Assembly: GCF_900110465.1 (NCBI RefSeq)
Contig: NZ_FODV01000001.1
Coordinates: 186,001-250,000, forward strand
From: Halogranum amylolyticum
GTDB taxonomy: Archaea > Halobacteriota > Halobacteria > Halobacteriales > Haloferacaceae
DNA: 64,000 bases
Direction: 5' to 3'
The number at the start of each line of letters is the position of its first letter. The first letter of the stretch is position 1. The translations under genes were made by a program, and so were the position numbers. Shown here in pieces: positions 17,189 to 24,796 of the stretch. A model generated the notes under the pieces. It did not search any database. It was not told the origin of the DNA and worked only from the letters and a program-made list of their open reading frames with translations.

Positions 17189-18049
17189 ATGATGTCGAAC
17201 CGGCGACGGTTCCTGCGCCGCGTCGCCGCCGGCGGACTCACCGTCGGTACGCTCGGAACGGTCGGTCTGCAGGGCGTCGAGTACGTCACCGGCGGCCCGC
17301 GTGAGTCGCAGACGACGCCCGCACGGGCGCTCGTCGCCGGAAGTCTGCTCGTCCTCGCCGACGACGTCGCCGGCGCCGACGTCGAGGCCCACGGCAGTCT
17401 GACCGCGCGGAACCTCGTCGTCGACGGCGCACGCGACCCGGACGTGCTCGCGCTGGCCGACCCCGACCTCTTTTCGGGGATCACGGCTGAGACGACGCTC
17501 TTCGCGACCAACGCGCTCGTCCTCGCCTACGACCCCGAGTCGAGGTACGCCGACGCGATCGCAGACGACTGGGCGACCGGACTCGCCCGCGAGGGCGTCC
17601 GGGTGGGACAGACCGACCCGAAAGCTGACCCACTGGGCTACCGGACGGTGCTCGCGATGCGTCTCGCCGACGACCGGGGACTCGCCGCCGCGGAGCTCCT
17701 CGACGACTCGCTGGTCTTCCCCGAGACTGCGCTCATGCGGACGCTCGAGGCGGGGAAGATCGACGCCGCGTTCGTCTACGAGAACATGGCCGTCGAACAC
17801 GACCTCCCGTTCGTCGACCTCCCCCCCGCCATCGACTTCTCCGACCCCGCACGGGTCGACACGTACGCGACGGTCAGCCTCGACCTCCCCGACCGGACGG
17901 TCCGCGGCGCGCCGATCCGCTACGGCGTGACCGCGCTGACCGACGCCGGGGCGGCGTGGGCCGACTCGCTGGCCACCGACCGCGACCGTCTCCGCGACCA
18001 CGGGTTCACCGTCCCCGACGACTACCCTCTCGTCCAGTCGATCGAGTGA
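17189..18049 (+). CDS. Tat-exported molybdate/tungstate-type (WtpA-like) substrate-binding protein
   Basis: About 286 residues. The N-terminus MSNRRRFLRRVAAGGLTVGTLGTVG is a Tat signal. The body is a periplasmic-binding-protein type 2 fold: ARALVAGSLLVLADDVA..., FATNALVLAYDPESRYADAIADDWATGLAREGVRVGQTDPKADPLGYRTVLAMRLA, and LEAGKIDAAFVYENMAVEHDLPFVDLPPAIDFSDP. The xGVxxGxTDPxxDPLGYR motif is characteristic of WtpA/ModA-like proteins that capture tungstate or molybdate. No ABC permease or ATPase gene is beside it, so it must work with a transporter encoded elsewhere or as a sensor. Confidence 0.82.
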   Translation: MMSNRRRFLRRVAAGGLTVGTLGTVGLQGVEYVTGGPRESQTTPARALVAGSLLVLADDVAGADVEAHGSLTARNLVVDGARDPDVLALADPDLFSGITAETTLFATNALVLAYDPESRYADAIADDWATGLAREGVRVGQTDPKADPLGYRTVLAMRLADDRGLAAAELLDDSLVFPETALMRTLEAGKIDAAFVYENMAVEHDLPFVDLPPAIDFSDPARVDTYATVSLDLPDRTVRGAPIRYGVTALTDAGAAWADSLATDRDRLRDHGFTVPDDYPLVQSIE

Positions 18050-18127
18050 CCCAAGGAGACTGATGACAATCGGAAGTCACGGCCGCCACACGATTAATCC
18101 GTCGCCGCTTCGATGTCCACGCGAGAG

Positions 18128-18811
18128 ATGTCGTTCACTCCCGAAGACGTAACGACGGTCACGTTCGACTCTTACAGCACGCTCGTCGACGTGGACGCCG
18201 CAGAGCAGGCGCTGGCCGAACGCGTCGACGACCCCGAGCCCGTCTCGAAGCTGTGGCGAGCACGCTCGCTGGAGTACACGTTCGTCGGCAACCACATCGA
18301 CGTCTACGAGCCGTTCTACGAGGTGAACCGCGACGCGCTCCAGTACGCGCTCGACGTCCACGGGGTCGACATCGGTGAGGACGAACGCGACGAGATCCTG
18401 GCGGTCTACCACGAGCTCGACGTCTTCGACGACGTCCGCGACGGCATCGAACGCCTCCGCGACGGCGGGTACGACTGCTACGTCGTCTCGAACGGCAACC
18501 CCGAGATGCTCGAGTCGATGGTCGACCACGCCGACATCGGCGACCTGCTCGAGGACACGATCAGCGCCGACGAGGTGGAGACGTTCAAACCCGACGCCGA
18601 ACTGTACCGTCACGCCGCCGCGCGGACCGGCACGCCGATCGACGAGATCGCCCACGTCACGGCGGGGTGGTTCGACGTGATGGGTGCCCAGCACGCCGGG
18701 ATGCAGGGCGTCTGGGCCGACCGGAAGGGGACGCCGTACGAACCGTTCGACGGCGAACCCGACCTGACCATCGAGACGTTCTACGAGCTGGCCGACGAAC
18801 TCGGCGTGTAG
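18128..18811 (+). CDS. haloacid dehalogenase type II / HAD-superfamily hydrolase
   Basis: A 227-residue HAD enzyme. Motif I is TFDSYSTLVDVD with the nucleophile Asp, motif II is VVSNGN, the motif III lysine is in ETFKPDAELYR, and motif IV is HVTAGWFDVMGAQHAG. In motif IV the usual DD acid pair is partly replaced, as in 2-haloacid dehalogenases. It hydrolyses a halo- or phospho-substrate; which one is unknown. The ATG at 18128 rather than 18113 is chosen because ATTAATC is 34-35 bases upstream, the spacing for a leaderless start. Solitary gene. Confidence 0.87.
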   Translation: MSFTPEDVTTVTFDSYSTLVDVDAAEQALAERVDDPEPVSKLWRARSLEYTFVGNHIDVYEPFYEVNRDALQYALDVHGVDIGEDERDEILAVYHELDVFDDVRDGIERLRDGGYDCYVVSNGNPEMLESMVDHADIGDLLEDTISADEVETFKPDAELYRHAAARTGTPIDEIAHVTAGWFDVMGAQHAGMQGVWADRKGTPYEPFDGEPDLTIETFYELADELGV

Positions 18812-18967
18812 CCGCGTCGGTCGCCGCTCGCTCGATCCCGCGGTCTCTCCTCCGAAACGTCGCCGTCGCGATCGACTTCGACCTCACGCCTCGACGATGC
18901 CGACGGCTCCGCGGGAGTCGGAGTCGTCCACGTCACCCCGAGCGGCGTCTCGCGACGCGCTCGGTCG

Positions 18968-19885
18968 CTATCCGGAACGGAGCGGCGTCCGGTCGACGGC
19001 GAAGTTCCCCTCCAGTCGTGCCTTCGTGTCGAACCCGGCGAAGAAGGCGTCGCCGTAGCTCCGGAACACGTTGTCGCGGACGGACGCCGACTTCGACTCG
19101 TGGAGGTTGACCCCCCGCTGGACGTCGTCGTGGTCGTGCCACACCTTCCGGGGCGTCGCGCCGTGGAAGTAGCAGTCGGCGACGGTCAACCCGTGGGCAC
19201 CCCGCCCGTAGAGTTCGACAGGGTAGTCCTCGCGCCGACCGTTCCCCTCGATGTAGGCGTCTTTGATCGAGATAGCCGGTGACCGGACGTCGATACCGTG
19301 ACCGTGGTTCAGTTGAGCGGAGCCTCCGAGCATCGACGTCTTGTACCCGTCGAGTCGGAAGCCGACTCCCTTGTTGGCGATGGCCTGACAGCCGAAGAAC
19401 TGCGTCGCGTGCGGGCCGGCGTCGGTCTCCAAGCGGAAGCCGTCGCCGCTGCAGTTCCACGCCTGGACGTTGAACAGACTCGTTCCGTAGCAGTTGTGGT
19501 CGGCGGCGGCGACGGCGACGCCGTCGCCCGCGGCGGTCACGTAGACGTTCGAGAGGGAGGTGTACGGCGCACACCGGATGCGGATACCGGGGGACCCCCC
19601 CACTACGGAGAGATTCTGTATCGTGGGTGCCCGTTTATAGGTTCGCGCACCGTGACCCGTAACGTCGACGATCGGCCCCTTCTCGACGTCCTCGTGGCCG
19701 ATCTGGCTGACCCCGGGACCACAGCCCTCGATGGCGAACGGACGGTCCTCGTCGAAGACTAGGGGGTAGGAGTCGACGTCCGGTTCGTAACCGTTGAGCA
19801 CGCCGATGTGGGTGGCACCGCCGTCGTACGTCGCCTGGATGGAGTCGCCCTCGTCGATGATGGCGTCGTAGCCGAAGTAGCGCAT
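18968..19885 (-). CDS. right-handed beta-helix (pectin-lyase fold) protein without signal peptide
   Basis: A 305-residue protein made mainly of parallel beta-helix coils: IQNLSVVGGSPGIRIRCAPYTSLSNVYVTAAGDGVAVAAADHNCYGTSLFNVQAWNCSGDGFRLETD..., SAQLNHGHGIDVRSPAISIKDAYIEGNG, LTVADCYFHGATP, SVRDNVFRSYGDAFF. Such folds bind or cleave polysaccharides. It starts MRYFGYDAIIDEGDSIQATYDGGATHIGVLNGYEP with no Tat or Sec signal and no membrane anchor. Either it acts in the cytoplasm or the exported N-terminal part has been lost. Catalytic residues cannot be assigned. Confidence 0.75.
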   Translation of the reverse strand: MRYFGYDAIIDEGDSIQATYDGGATHIGVLNGYEPDVDSYPLVFDEDRPFAIEGCGPGVSQIGHEDVEKGPIVDVTGHGARTYKRAPTIQNLSVVGGSPGIRIRCAPYTSLSNVYVTAAGDGVAVAAADHNCYGTSLFNVQAWNCSGDGFRLETDAGPHATQFFGCQAIANKGVGFRLDGYKTSMLGGSAQLNHGHGIDVRSPAISIKDAYIEGNGRREDYPVELYGRGAHGLTVADCYFHGATPRKVWHDHDDVQRGVNLHESKSASVRDNVFRSYGDAFFAGFDTKARLEGNFAVDRTPLRSG

Positions 19886-19979
19886 CAGTCGCGAGTACGC
19901 GGTCGACGGTCATCAACGACCGGGCCGACAGACCCGTCAGTCGTCGCCGTTGTCAAGTCTCGCTCGGACCGGCCCGACC

Positions 19980-21272
19980 TCACAGTTCGGTGTCGAGGTC
20001 GACGCTACAGACGAAGTGTCTGCTCCGGTTGGCGGCGACGTACTCGTAGACGCGTTCGCCGACGGCGGCGACCGGCCGGGTACCCATCAGCCAGACGACG
20101 GGAGCGAAGACGGCGAGCTGCCGGAGCAGTTCGCGGAACGCCCAGTAGCCGCGATACGGCGTTCCGTCGGCGTCGAAGACGTACATGGCGCTGCTGTAGT
20201 CGACGTCCGGTCGGTCCCGGTACCGCGCGGGGAGGTCGGACTGCGAGTAGAACGTCATCGTGTCGTTCACGTCGAGAAGTTCGAACGGGTACAGACTCCG
20301 GGCGCAGAAGTAACAGCGTTCGTCGAACACGACGTCGACTGCCCGGTCGCTCGCGAGGTAGCGGTACGCCGCGTCCCACGCGAGAAACAGCATGAAGAAG
20401 ATGACTGCGTCGCCGAAGAAGATGCCGAGCAGGACGATCGAGGAGAGTTTGAACCCGGTGAGACCGACGAAGAACGGCGTCACCGAGCGCTTCGAGAGGA
20501 TGGCGACGAGCAGCCCTCCTTCGAGAGCGAGTGTGCTCACCGCGAAGAAGAAGATCAGAAACGGGTAGTTCACGACCTCGTGTGTGAAGGGGAACAGCTG
20601 GTCGCGGGTGGTGTGGAAGATGGTGACGATGCGCGAGAGGTTGTACGGCATGAGCCACTCGGGTTGGAACTTCTGGAGGTTCGGGAACAGCTTGTCGAAG
20701 GCAGACCCGAAGTAGATAACCCCGAGCACGAGGAGGCTGTACTTCAGCGGGTCCGCACGGAAGCGCCGCGGGCGCGACTCCTTGAGTCGGGAGACGACCG
20801 ACTCGACGGACTGCCGTCCCGTCCGGCGGACGCCGTCGACGGAGAGTTCGTCCTGCGGGGCGAACAGCGCGAAGAACACGAGGAAGTACACCGGGATGAA
20901 GACGGCCGAGCCACCGCCGAACCCGTTCATCGCGAACCGGAGCAGGCCGAGGTGGCCGAGGAGCAACGCGGAGAGGGCGGCCGTCGCTCTGATGCGGTAG
21001 CCGACCGCGAAGAGGCAGACGCTGACGACGAGCAGATACTTCTCGACGACGAGCAACTGCGGAAACGCGTACGGGACCAGAAACTCGTACTCCTCGAGTG
21101 CGACGAAGGGCACCTGCAGGAACACCCCCCAGTCGATCCAGATCGTCTTCCAAATCGCGTAGAAGGCGACGACGACGCGTGCCATCGCGAGGTTGACCGG
21201 CGAGTCGCGGACCGGACTCGCGACGTAGTTGACGTACACCAACCCGAGCGAGCGCAGGCGGTCGCGGTTCAC
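19980..21272 (-). CDS. HTTM-domain membrane protein fused to a DCC-type thiol-disulfide oxidoreductase domain
   Basis: A 430-residue protein. The first 310 residues hold the horizontally transferred transmembrane (HTTM) domain, related to vitamin-K-dependent gamma-carboxylase, with at least eight hydrophobic helices (for example AMARVVVAFYAIWKTIWIDWGVFLQVP and LKYSLLVLGVIYFGSAFDKLFPNLQKF). The last 110 residues are a DUF393/DCC domain starting VVFDERCYFCARSLYPFELLD, with the paired cysteines CYFC. The start is GTG at 21272, overlapping the stop of the upstream gene (GTGA), so the two are translationally coupled. Both activities would meet in one polypeptide. Substrate unknown. Confidence 0.82.
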   Translation of the reverse strand: MNRDRLRSLGLVYVNYVASPVRDSPVNLAMARVVVAFYAIWKTIWIDWGVFLQVPFVALEEYEFLVPYAFPQLLVVEKYLLVVSVCLFAVGYRIRATAALSALLLGHLGLLRFAMNGFGGGSAVFIPVYFLVFFALFAPQDELSVDGVRRTGRQSVESVVSRLKESRPRRFRADPLKYSLLVLGVIYFGSAFDKLFPNLQKFQPEWLMPYNLSRIVTIFHTTRDQLFPFTHEVVNYPFLIFFFAVSTLALEGGLLVAILSKRSVTPFFVGLTGFKLSSIVLLGIFFGDAVIFFMLFLAWDAAYRYLASDRAVDVVFDERCYFCARSLYPFELLDVNDTMTFYSQSDLPARYRDRPDVDYSSAMYVFDADGTPYRGYWAFRELLRQLAVFAPVVWLMGTRPVAAVGERVYEYVAANRSRHFVCSVDLDTEL

Positions 21273-22012
21273 GAGAACGCACCTCCGGGGACGATGGCAG
21301 GCGACCGGACGGCGGCCGTTTCCACCGGGTCCACAGCGTCGTCGACGCTGGCGATCTCGACGGTCGTCCCGCGGTCCTCGTAGTACTCGTAGACGAGCGT
21401 CTCGGTGTAGGAGGTCACTTCGGTGCCGTCCTCGGCGAACGTCATGTCGACTCGGTACAGCCGTAGTCCGGTGAACTCCGAGTAGTCCGCGACCGTCTCG
21501 CGGGTCCACGTGTCGGCCATCGCGTGCCGCGGGAAGTAGAGGAACCGCGTCGGCGAGGGGTTCGTCACCCGTTCGCGGTGGACGGCCGCCCGGTCCAACA
21601 GCCACTGGGCCGTCTCGGCGTTCTGGGCGGGCGTGAACTCGTTTTGCATCTTCAGCCGGACGTAGGAGGGGGCGACGCTCCCCGTGTTGAGCGTCGCTTC
21701 GTCGTCGTACGTGAGCTCTGCGCCGTCGGCGTCGACGACGCGGAAGACGTACTCCGTCTTCTCGGTCCCGCGAACCTCCGAGAACTTGTGCCACTTGATG
21801 ACCGGCGCAGGTGTGACGGGGGCGAACAGGTTGACGACGACGAGCAGCGCGAAGAAGCCGGCGAGATAGCTGTTACGGACCGTCCGGTCGTCGCTCAGCG
21901 CGATGGCGACCAGTGCGACGAGGAAGAAGCCGACGACGAACGCGGGGACGATGAGGTCGAAGAAGGGTCGCAGCTGGGTGACGAGCCAAGAGAGCGACGC
22001 GGAGACCATCAC
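21269..22012 (-). CDS. membrane protein partner of the HTTM-DCC protein
   Basis: A 247-residue protein with two N-terminal membrane helices (LIVPAFVVGFFLVALVAIAL and YLAGFFALLVVVNLFAPVTPAPV), then an outward-facing domain of about 170 residues: KWHKFSEVRGTEKTEYVFRVVDADGAELTYDDEATLNTGSV...FLYFPRHAMADTWTRETVADYSEFTGLRLYRVDMTF. I do not recognise a named family with certainty. It resembles two-helix accessory proteins encoded with HTTM genes. Start GTG 22012 or ATG 22009, with GGAGGG about nine bases upstream. Its TGA overlaps the GTG of the next gene. Confidence 0.72.
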   Translation of the reverse strand: MMVSASLSWLVTQLRPFFDLIVPAFVVGFFLVALVAIALSDDRTVRNSYLAGFFALLVVVNLFAPVTPAPVIKWHKFSEVRGTEKTEYVFRVVDADGAELTYDDEATLNTGSVAPSYVRLKMQNEFTPAQNAETAQWLLDRAAVHRERVTNPSPTRFLYFPRHAMADTWTRETVADYSEFTGLRLYRVDMTFAEDGTEVTSYTETLVYEYYEDRGTTVEIASVDDAVDPVETAAVRSPAIVPGGAFS

Positions 22013-22028
22013 GTCACTCCCTCCATCG

Positions 22029-22072
22029 CTGGAGGGTCCCGTAGCGGCGTCTGGAGGGTCCCGTAGCGGCGT
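22029..22072. repeat. perfect 22-bp tandem duplication
   Basis: CTGGAGGGTCCCGTAGCGGC (plus GT) occurs twice head to tail, 22029-22050 and 22051-22072, directly upstream of the minus-strand membrane protein start. It may be a slippage event or a duplicated regulatory box. Between 22073 and 22380 I see no gene. Confidence 0.85.
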
Positions 22073-22380
22073 CGAGTGACCGGTCGCGCGAGGGGTCCGG
22101 TCCGGTACTACTCGTGAGACGGTACGTTCGGCTGAGTGTCATACGACTGGTCGTCGACCGTCGACGACATAGTTATCACACCGTTTCCGGTTCGGCGGGC
22201 GCAGTTAGTCGCGACATACCCGTGGCGTTCCAACCGTCTGTCGGAACGCCGTGGCTGTGAACACCACGCCGAAGCGAATCACGTCGACTGCTCCGTCTGC
22301 CCCCGGCCTCGGACGCGACAGTCGGAGTTGCCGCCGCAGACGACACCGACGGACAGTGATCGAGGGTCCGGCACACACTG

Positions 22381-22390
22381 CATAACAAAG
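22381..22390 (+). promoter_or_regulatory. CATAACAAAG promoter element
   Basis: Nine of ten match to the recurrent TATAACAAAG, 39 bases before the GTG of a 14-codon ORF and 80 bases before the toroid-protein ATG. Confidence 0.55.
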
Positions 22391-22419
22391 GGTCTCTCCG
22401 CAGTTCTGACACCACGGAC

Positions 22420-22464
22420 GTGCTGCCGAGCGGTCGTTCGGCGGTGCGGAACCACAGGCCATGA
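22420..22464 (+). CDS. 14-codon micro-ORF overlapping the next gene
   Basis: GTG at 22420 encodes VLPSGRSAVRNHRP and stops at a TGA overlapping the ATG at 22461 (ATGA). The promoter spacing is 39 rather than 34, so leaderless initiation here is less certain than at glmS or the flippase. Confidence 0.35.
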   Translation: MLPSGRSAVRNHRP

Positions 22465-23705
22465 TACGACTCCCTTCGATCGACGTCCGGACGCGCTCGC
22501 GAGCAGTCCGGACGAGAGACGGTACGACGTCCGAATCGCCACACCGAACCGACGAGCTGTCGGTCGGTCTCCTGGCCGACGTGCTCGCGTACGCCCGGCA
22601 ACGTGACTACACGGGGTACGACTACTTCGACGGGATGAGCAGTCGGCTCCTCCGAGCGCTCCCGGTGGAGAACCAGTGGCTCAACCTCGCGGTCCAAGAG
22701 GGGATCAAACGCGCGCCGATCAACGTCAGACCGCTGTTCCTCGTCGAGCGGCGGCAGAGCTTCAAAGGGACCGCGCTGTTCGCGATGGCGAACTTGACCG
22801 CCTACGAACACACCGACGACGAACTCTACCTCGCGGAGGCGACGTACCTCGCCGACTGGCTCCTCGACAACCGGAGTACGGGATACAGCGGGTTCTGTGG
22901 GGGACACCGCCACGCCATGCAGCAGTTGGACGAACTGCGACCGGCCGAGACGCCGAACGTCATCCCCACCTCCTACGCCGTGAGAGCGTTGCTCCGACTG
23001 GCCGCCCACGACGACCGATACGCCGCGGTCGCACGGACGGCGGTCGACTTCCTCCTCGAGGACCTCAAGTACACGGAACTGGACGGCGGCGCGCGAATCG
23101 TCTACCAGCCGCACTACACGGGGGAGTTCTACACGCTGAACGGCGGGGCTATCGGCGCACGGATGCTGCTCGACCTCTACGACTACTTCGGCGACGAATC
23201 GTACCGCGAGCGGGCCGCCGCGCTGCTCGACTACCTCGCGACGAAACAGACCGACCACGGCGGGTGGCCGTACCGCGACCCGGCGTCGGCATCGCATCTC
23301 TCGATGGACAACCACCACAACGGGTTCATCGTCGAGTCGTATCTCCACTACCACGAGGTGACCGGCGAGCAGCGGTACGAGGAGACGCTGTCGAAGGCGC
23401 TCTCGTTCTACCGGGAGGTGCTGTTCGACCCTAACGGTGCGCCGAACTGGGACGAGTCGCACTCGTACCCGCGTGACGTCCACGCCGTGGCGCAGGGCGT
23501 CCTCGTCTTCACGAAAGCCGGTGACATCGACTTCGCGCGGCGCATTCTCGACTGGGCGCTCGCGAACCTCTACGCCGGCGAGGGACAGTTCTACTACCAG
23601 CGACGCCGGTTCTACACGAAGCGGTTCACCCTGATGCGGTGGTGTCAGGCGTGGATGGCGTACGCCGTCGCGGAGTATCTAGCCGCGACGACGGAGGGCG
23701 ACTGA
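22461..23705 (+). CDS. (alpha/alpha)-toroid (six-hairpin-like) glycan-processing protein
   Basis: A 414-residue soluble protein built of repeated helical hairpins typical of (alpha/alpha)6 barrels: YLAEATYLADWLLDN, YAVRALLRLAAHDDRYAAVARTAVDFLLEDLK, RMLLDLYDYFGDESYRERAAALLDYLATKQTDHGGWPYRD, and a final RRFYTKRFTLMRWCQAWMAYAVAEYL. Such barrels occur in glycoside hydrolases, epimerases and lyases, and haloarchaeal members sit in exopolysaccharide clusters. No signal peptide is visible. The stop is one base before the next ATG, so it forms an operon with the phosphatase-superfamily gene. The ATG at 22461 overlaps the stop of a 14-codon ORF. Confidence 0.75.
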   Translation: MIRLPSIDVRTRSRAVRTRDGTTSESPHRTDELSVGLLADVLAYARQRDYTGYDYFDGMSSRLLRALPVENQWLNLAVQEGIKRAPINVRPLFLVERRQSFKGTALFAMANLTAYEHTDDELYLAEATYLADWLLDNRSTGYSGFCGGHRHAMQQLDELRPAETPNVIPTSYAVRALLRLAAHDDRYAAVARTAVDFLLEDLKYTELDGGARIVYQPHYTGEFYTLNGGAIGARMLLDLYDYFGDESYRERAAALLDYLATKQTDHGGWPYRDPASASHLSMDNHHNGFIVESYLHYHEVTGEQRYEETLSKALSFYREVLFDPNGAPNWDESHSYPRDVHAVAQGVLVFTKAGDIDFARRILDWALANLYAGEGQFYYQRRRFYTKRFTLMRWCQAWMAYAVAEYLAATTEGD

Positions 23706-23706
23706 G

Positions 23707-24681
23707 ATGGACCGTTCGACACTGCTCACGAACCTGAAGCGCCACTGGAACGACCGTTCGTGGTGGCGCGAGATCGGCGTCCCGTACGCCGTCCGGACGG
23801 CCGTCGTCCAGCCGTACTTCCGGTATCTCGGCCGCGAGGAAGGTGTCGCCGTCGTCGACGAAGACTGGGACAACCTGCTCCTCCTCGACGCGTGTCGCTA
23901 CGACATGTTCCGCGAGCACAACACCGTCGAGGGCGAGTTGAGCGCTCGCGTCTCCCGCGGGTCGAACACCGAGGAGTTCCTCCGGCGGAACTTCGGAGAG
24001 GGGCGGTTCGACGACGTCGTCTACGTCACGGCGAACCCGCAGGTGAACGTCCGCCTCGACGCCCCCTTCCACGCCGTCGTCTCCGTCTGGAAGGACGCCT
24101 GGGACGACGACCTCAACACCGTCCTCCCGGAGGCGATGGTCGACGCGACGCTGGACGCCGCCGAACGCTACCCGGACAAGCGCATCGTCAGCCACTTCGT
24201 CCAGCCGCACTACCCGTTCGTGGGCGAGTTCGGACGGACGCTGTTCGAGGACCAGGCCGGCATCGAGCTCTCGCGTCGGCTGGCGACCGGCGACACCGCG
24301 GCGAGCGACCACCTCAACGTGTGGGATCTGCTCCAGCGCGGGAAAGTCAGCGAACGGGACGTGTGGGACGCCTACTGCGAGAACCTCCGGATCGTCCTCC
24401 CGCACGTCCAGCGTCTCGTCGACGAACTGTCCGGACGGACCGTCGTCACCTCCGACCACGGAAACCTCGTCGGCGAGTACCCCTCGCCGTGTCCCGTCCC
24501 GCTGAAGATGTACGGCCACCCGCCGGGGGTGTACGCCGAGAGTCTCGTGAAGGTTCCGTGGCTCGTCGTCGACGGCGAGAGGCGCCGGACCGTGGTCGCA
24601 GAGGCGAATCCGACGCGAGGAGACGACGACTCCGACGACGAGGCGACCGAACGACTCCGCGATCTCGGCTATCTCGATTAA
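23707..24681 (+). CDS. sulfatase-like alkaline-phosphatase-superfamily hydrolase/transferase
   Basis: A 324-residue enzyme of the alkaline phosphatase superfamily. First metal site: WDNLLLLDACRYDMF. Probable nucleophile region: SRGSNTEEFLRRNF. Second metal site: VSHFVQPHYPFVGE and VVTSDHGNLVGEY, then YGHPPGVYAESLVKVPW, and a tail ERLRDLGYLD shared with two other proteins in this window. No signal or membrane helix is evident, so it probably acts on a cytoplasmic or lipid-linked glycan intermediate, adding or removing phosphate or sulfate. Closest relative here is the 26360-27340 gene. It follows the toroid gene by one base. Confidence 0.83.
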   Translation: MDRSTLLTNLKRHWNDRSWWREIGVPYAVRTAVVQPYFRYLGREEGVAVVDEDWDNLLLLDACRYDMFREHNTVEGELSARVSRGSNTEEFLRRNFGEGRFDDVVYVTANPQVNVRLDAPFHAVVSVWKDAWDDDLNTVLPEAMVDATLDAAERYPDKRIVSHFVQPHYPFVGEFGRTLFEDQAGIELSRRLATGDTAASDHLNVWDLLQRGKVSERDVWDAYCENLRIVLPHVQRLVDELSGRTVVTSDHGNLVGEYPSPCPVPLKMYGHPPGVYAESLVKVPWLVVDGERRRTVVAEANPTRGDDDSDDEATERLRDLGYLD

Positions 24682-24762
24682 CGGGAGCTGAAACGGCGTA
24701 GTTCGTCGTCGCCGACACTCCTTCTCTCCGGCAACGACACGCTGCTCGACCGTTACAGGCTG

Positions 24763-24772
24763 TATAACGAAA
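24763..24772 (+). promoter_or_regulatory. TATAACGAAA promoter element
   Basis: Eight of ten match to the recurrent motif, exactly 34 bases before the GTG start at 24797. It supports both the promoter and the GTG start. Confidence 0.7.
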
Positions 24773-24796
24773 CTCGCACGCAGAGAATCTGCGACT

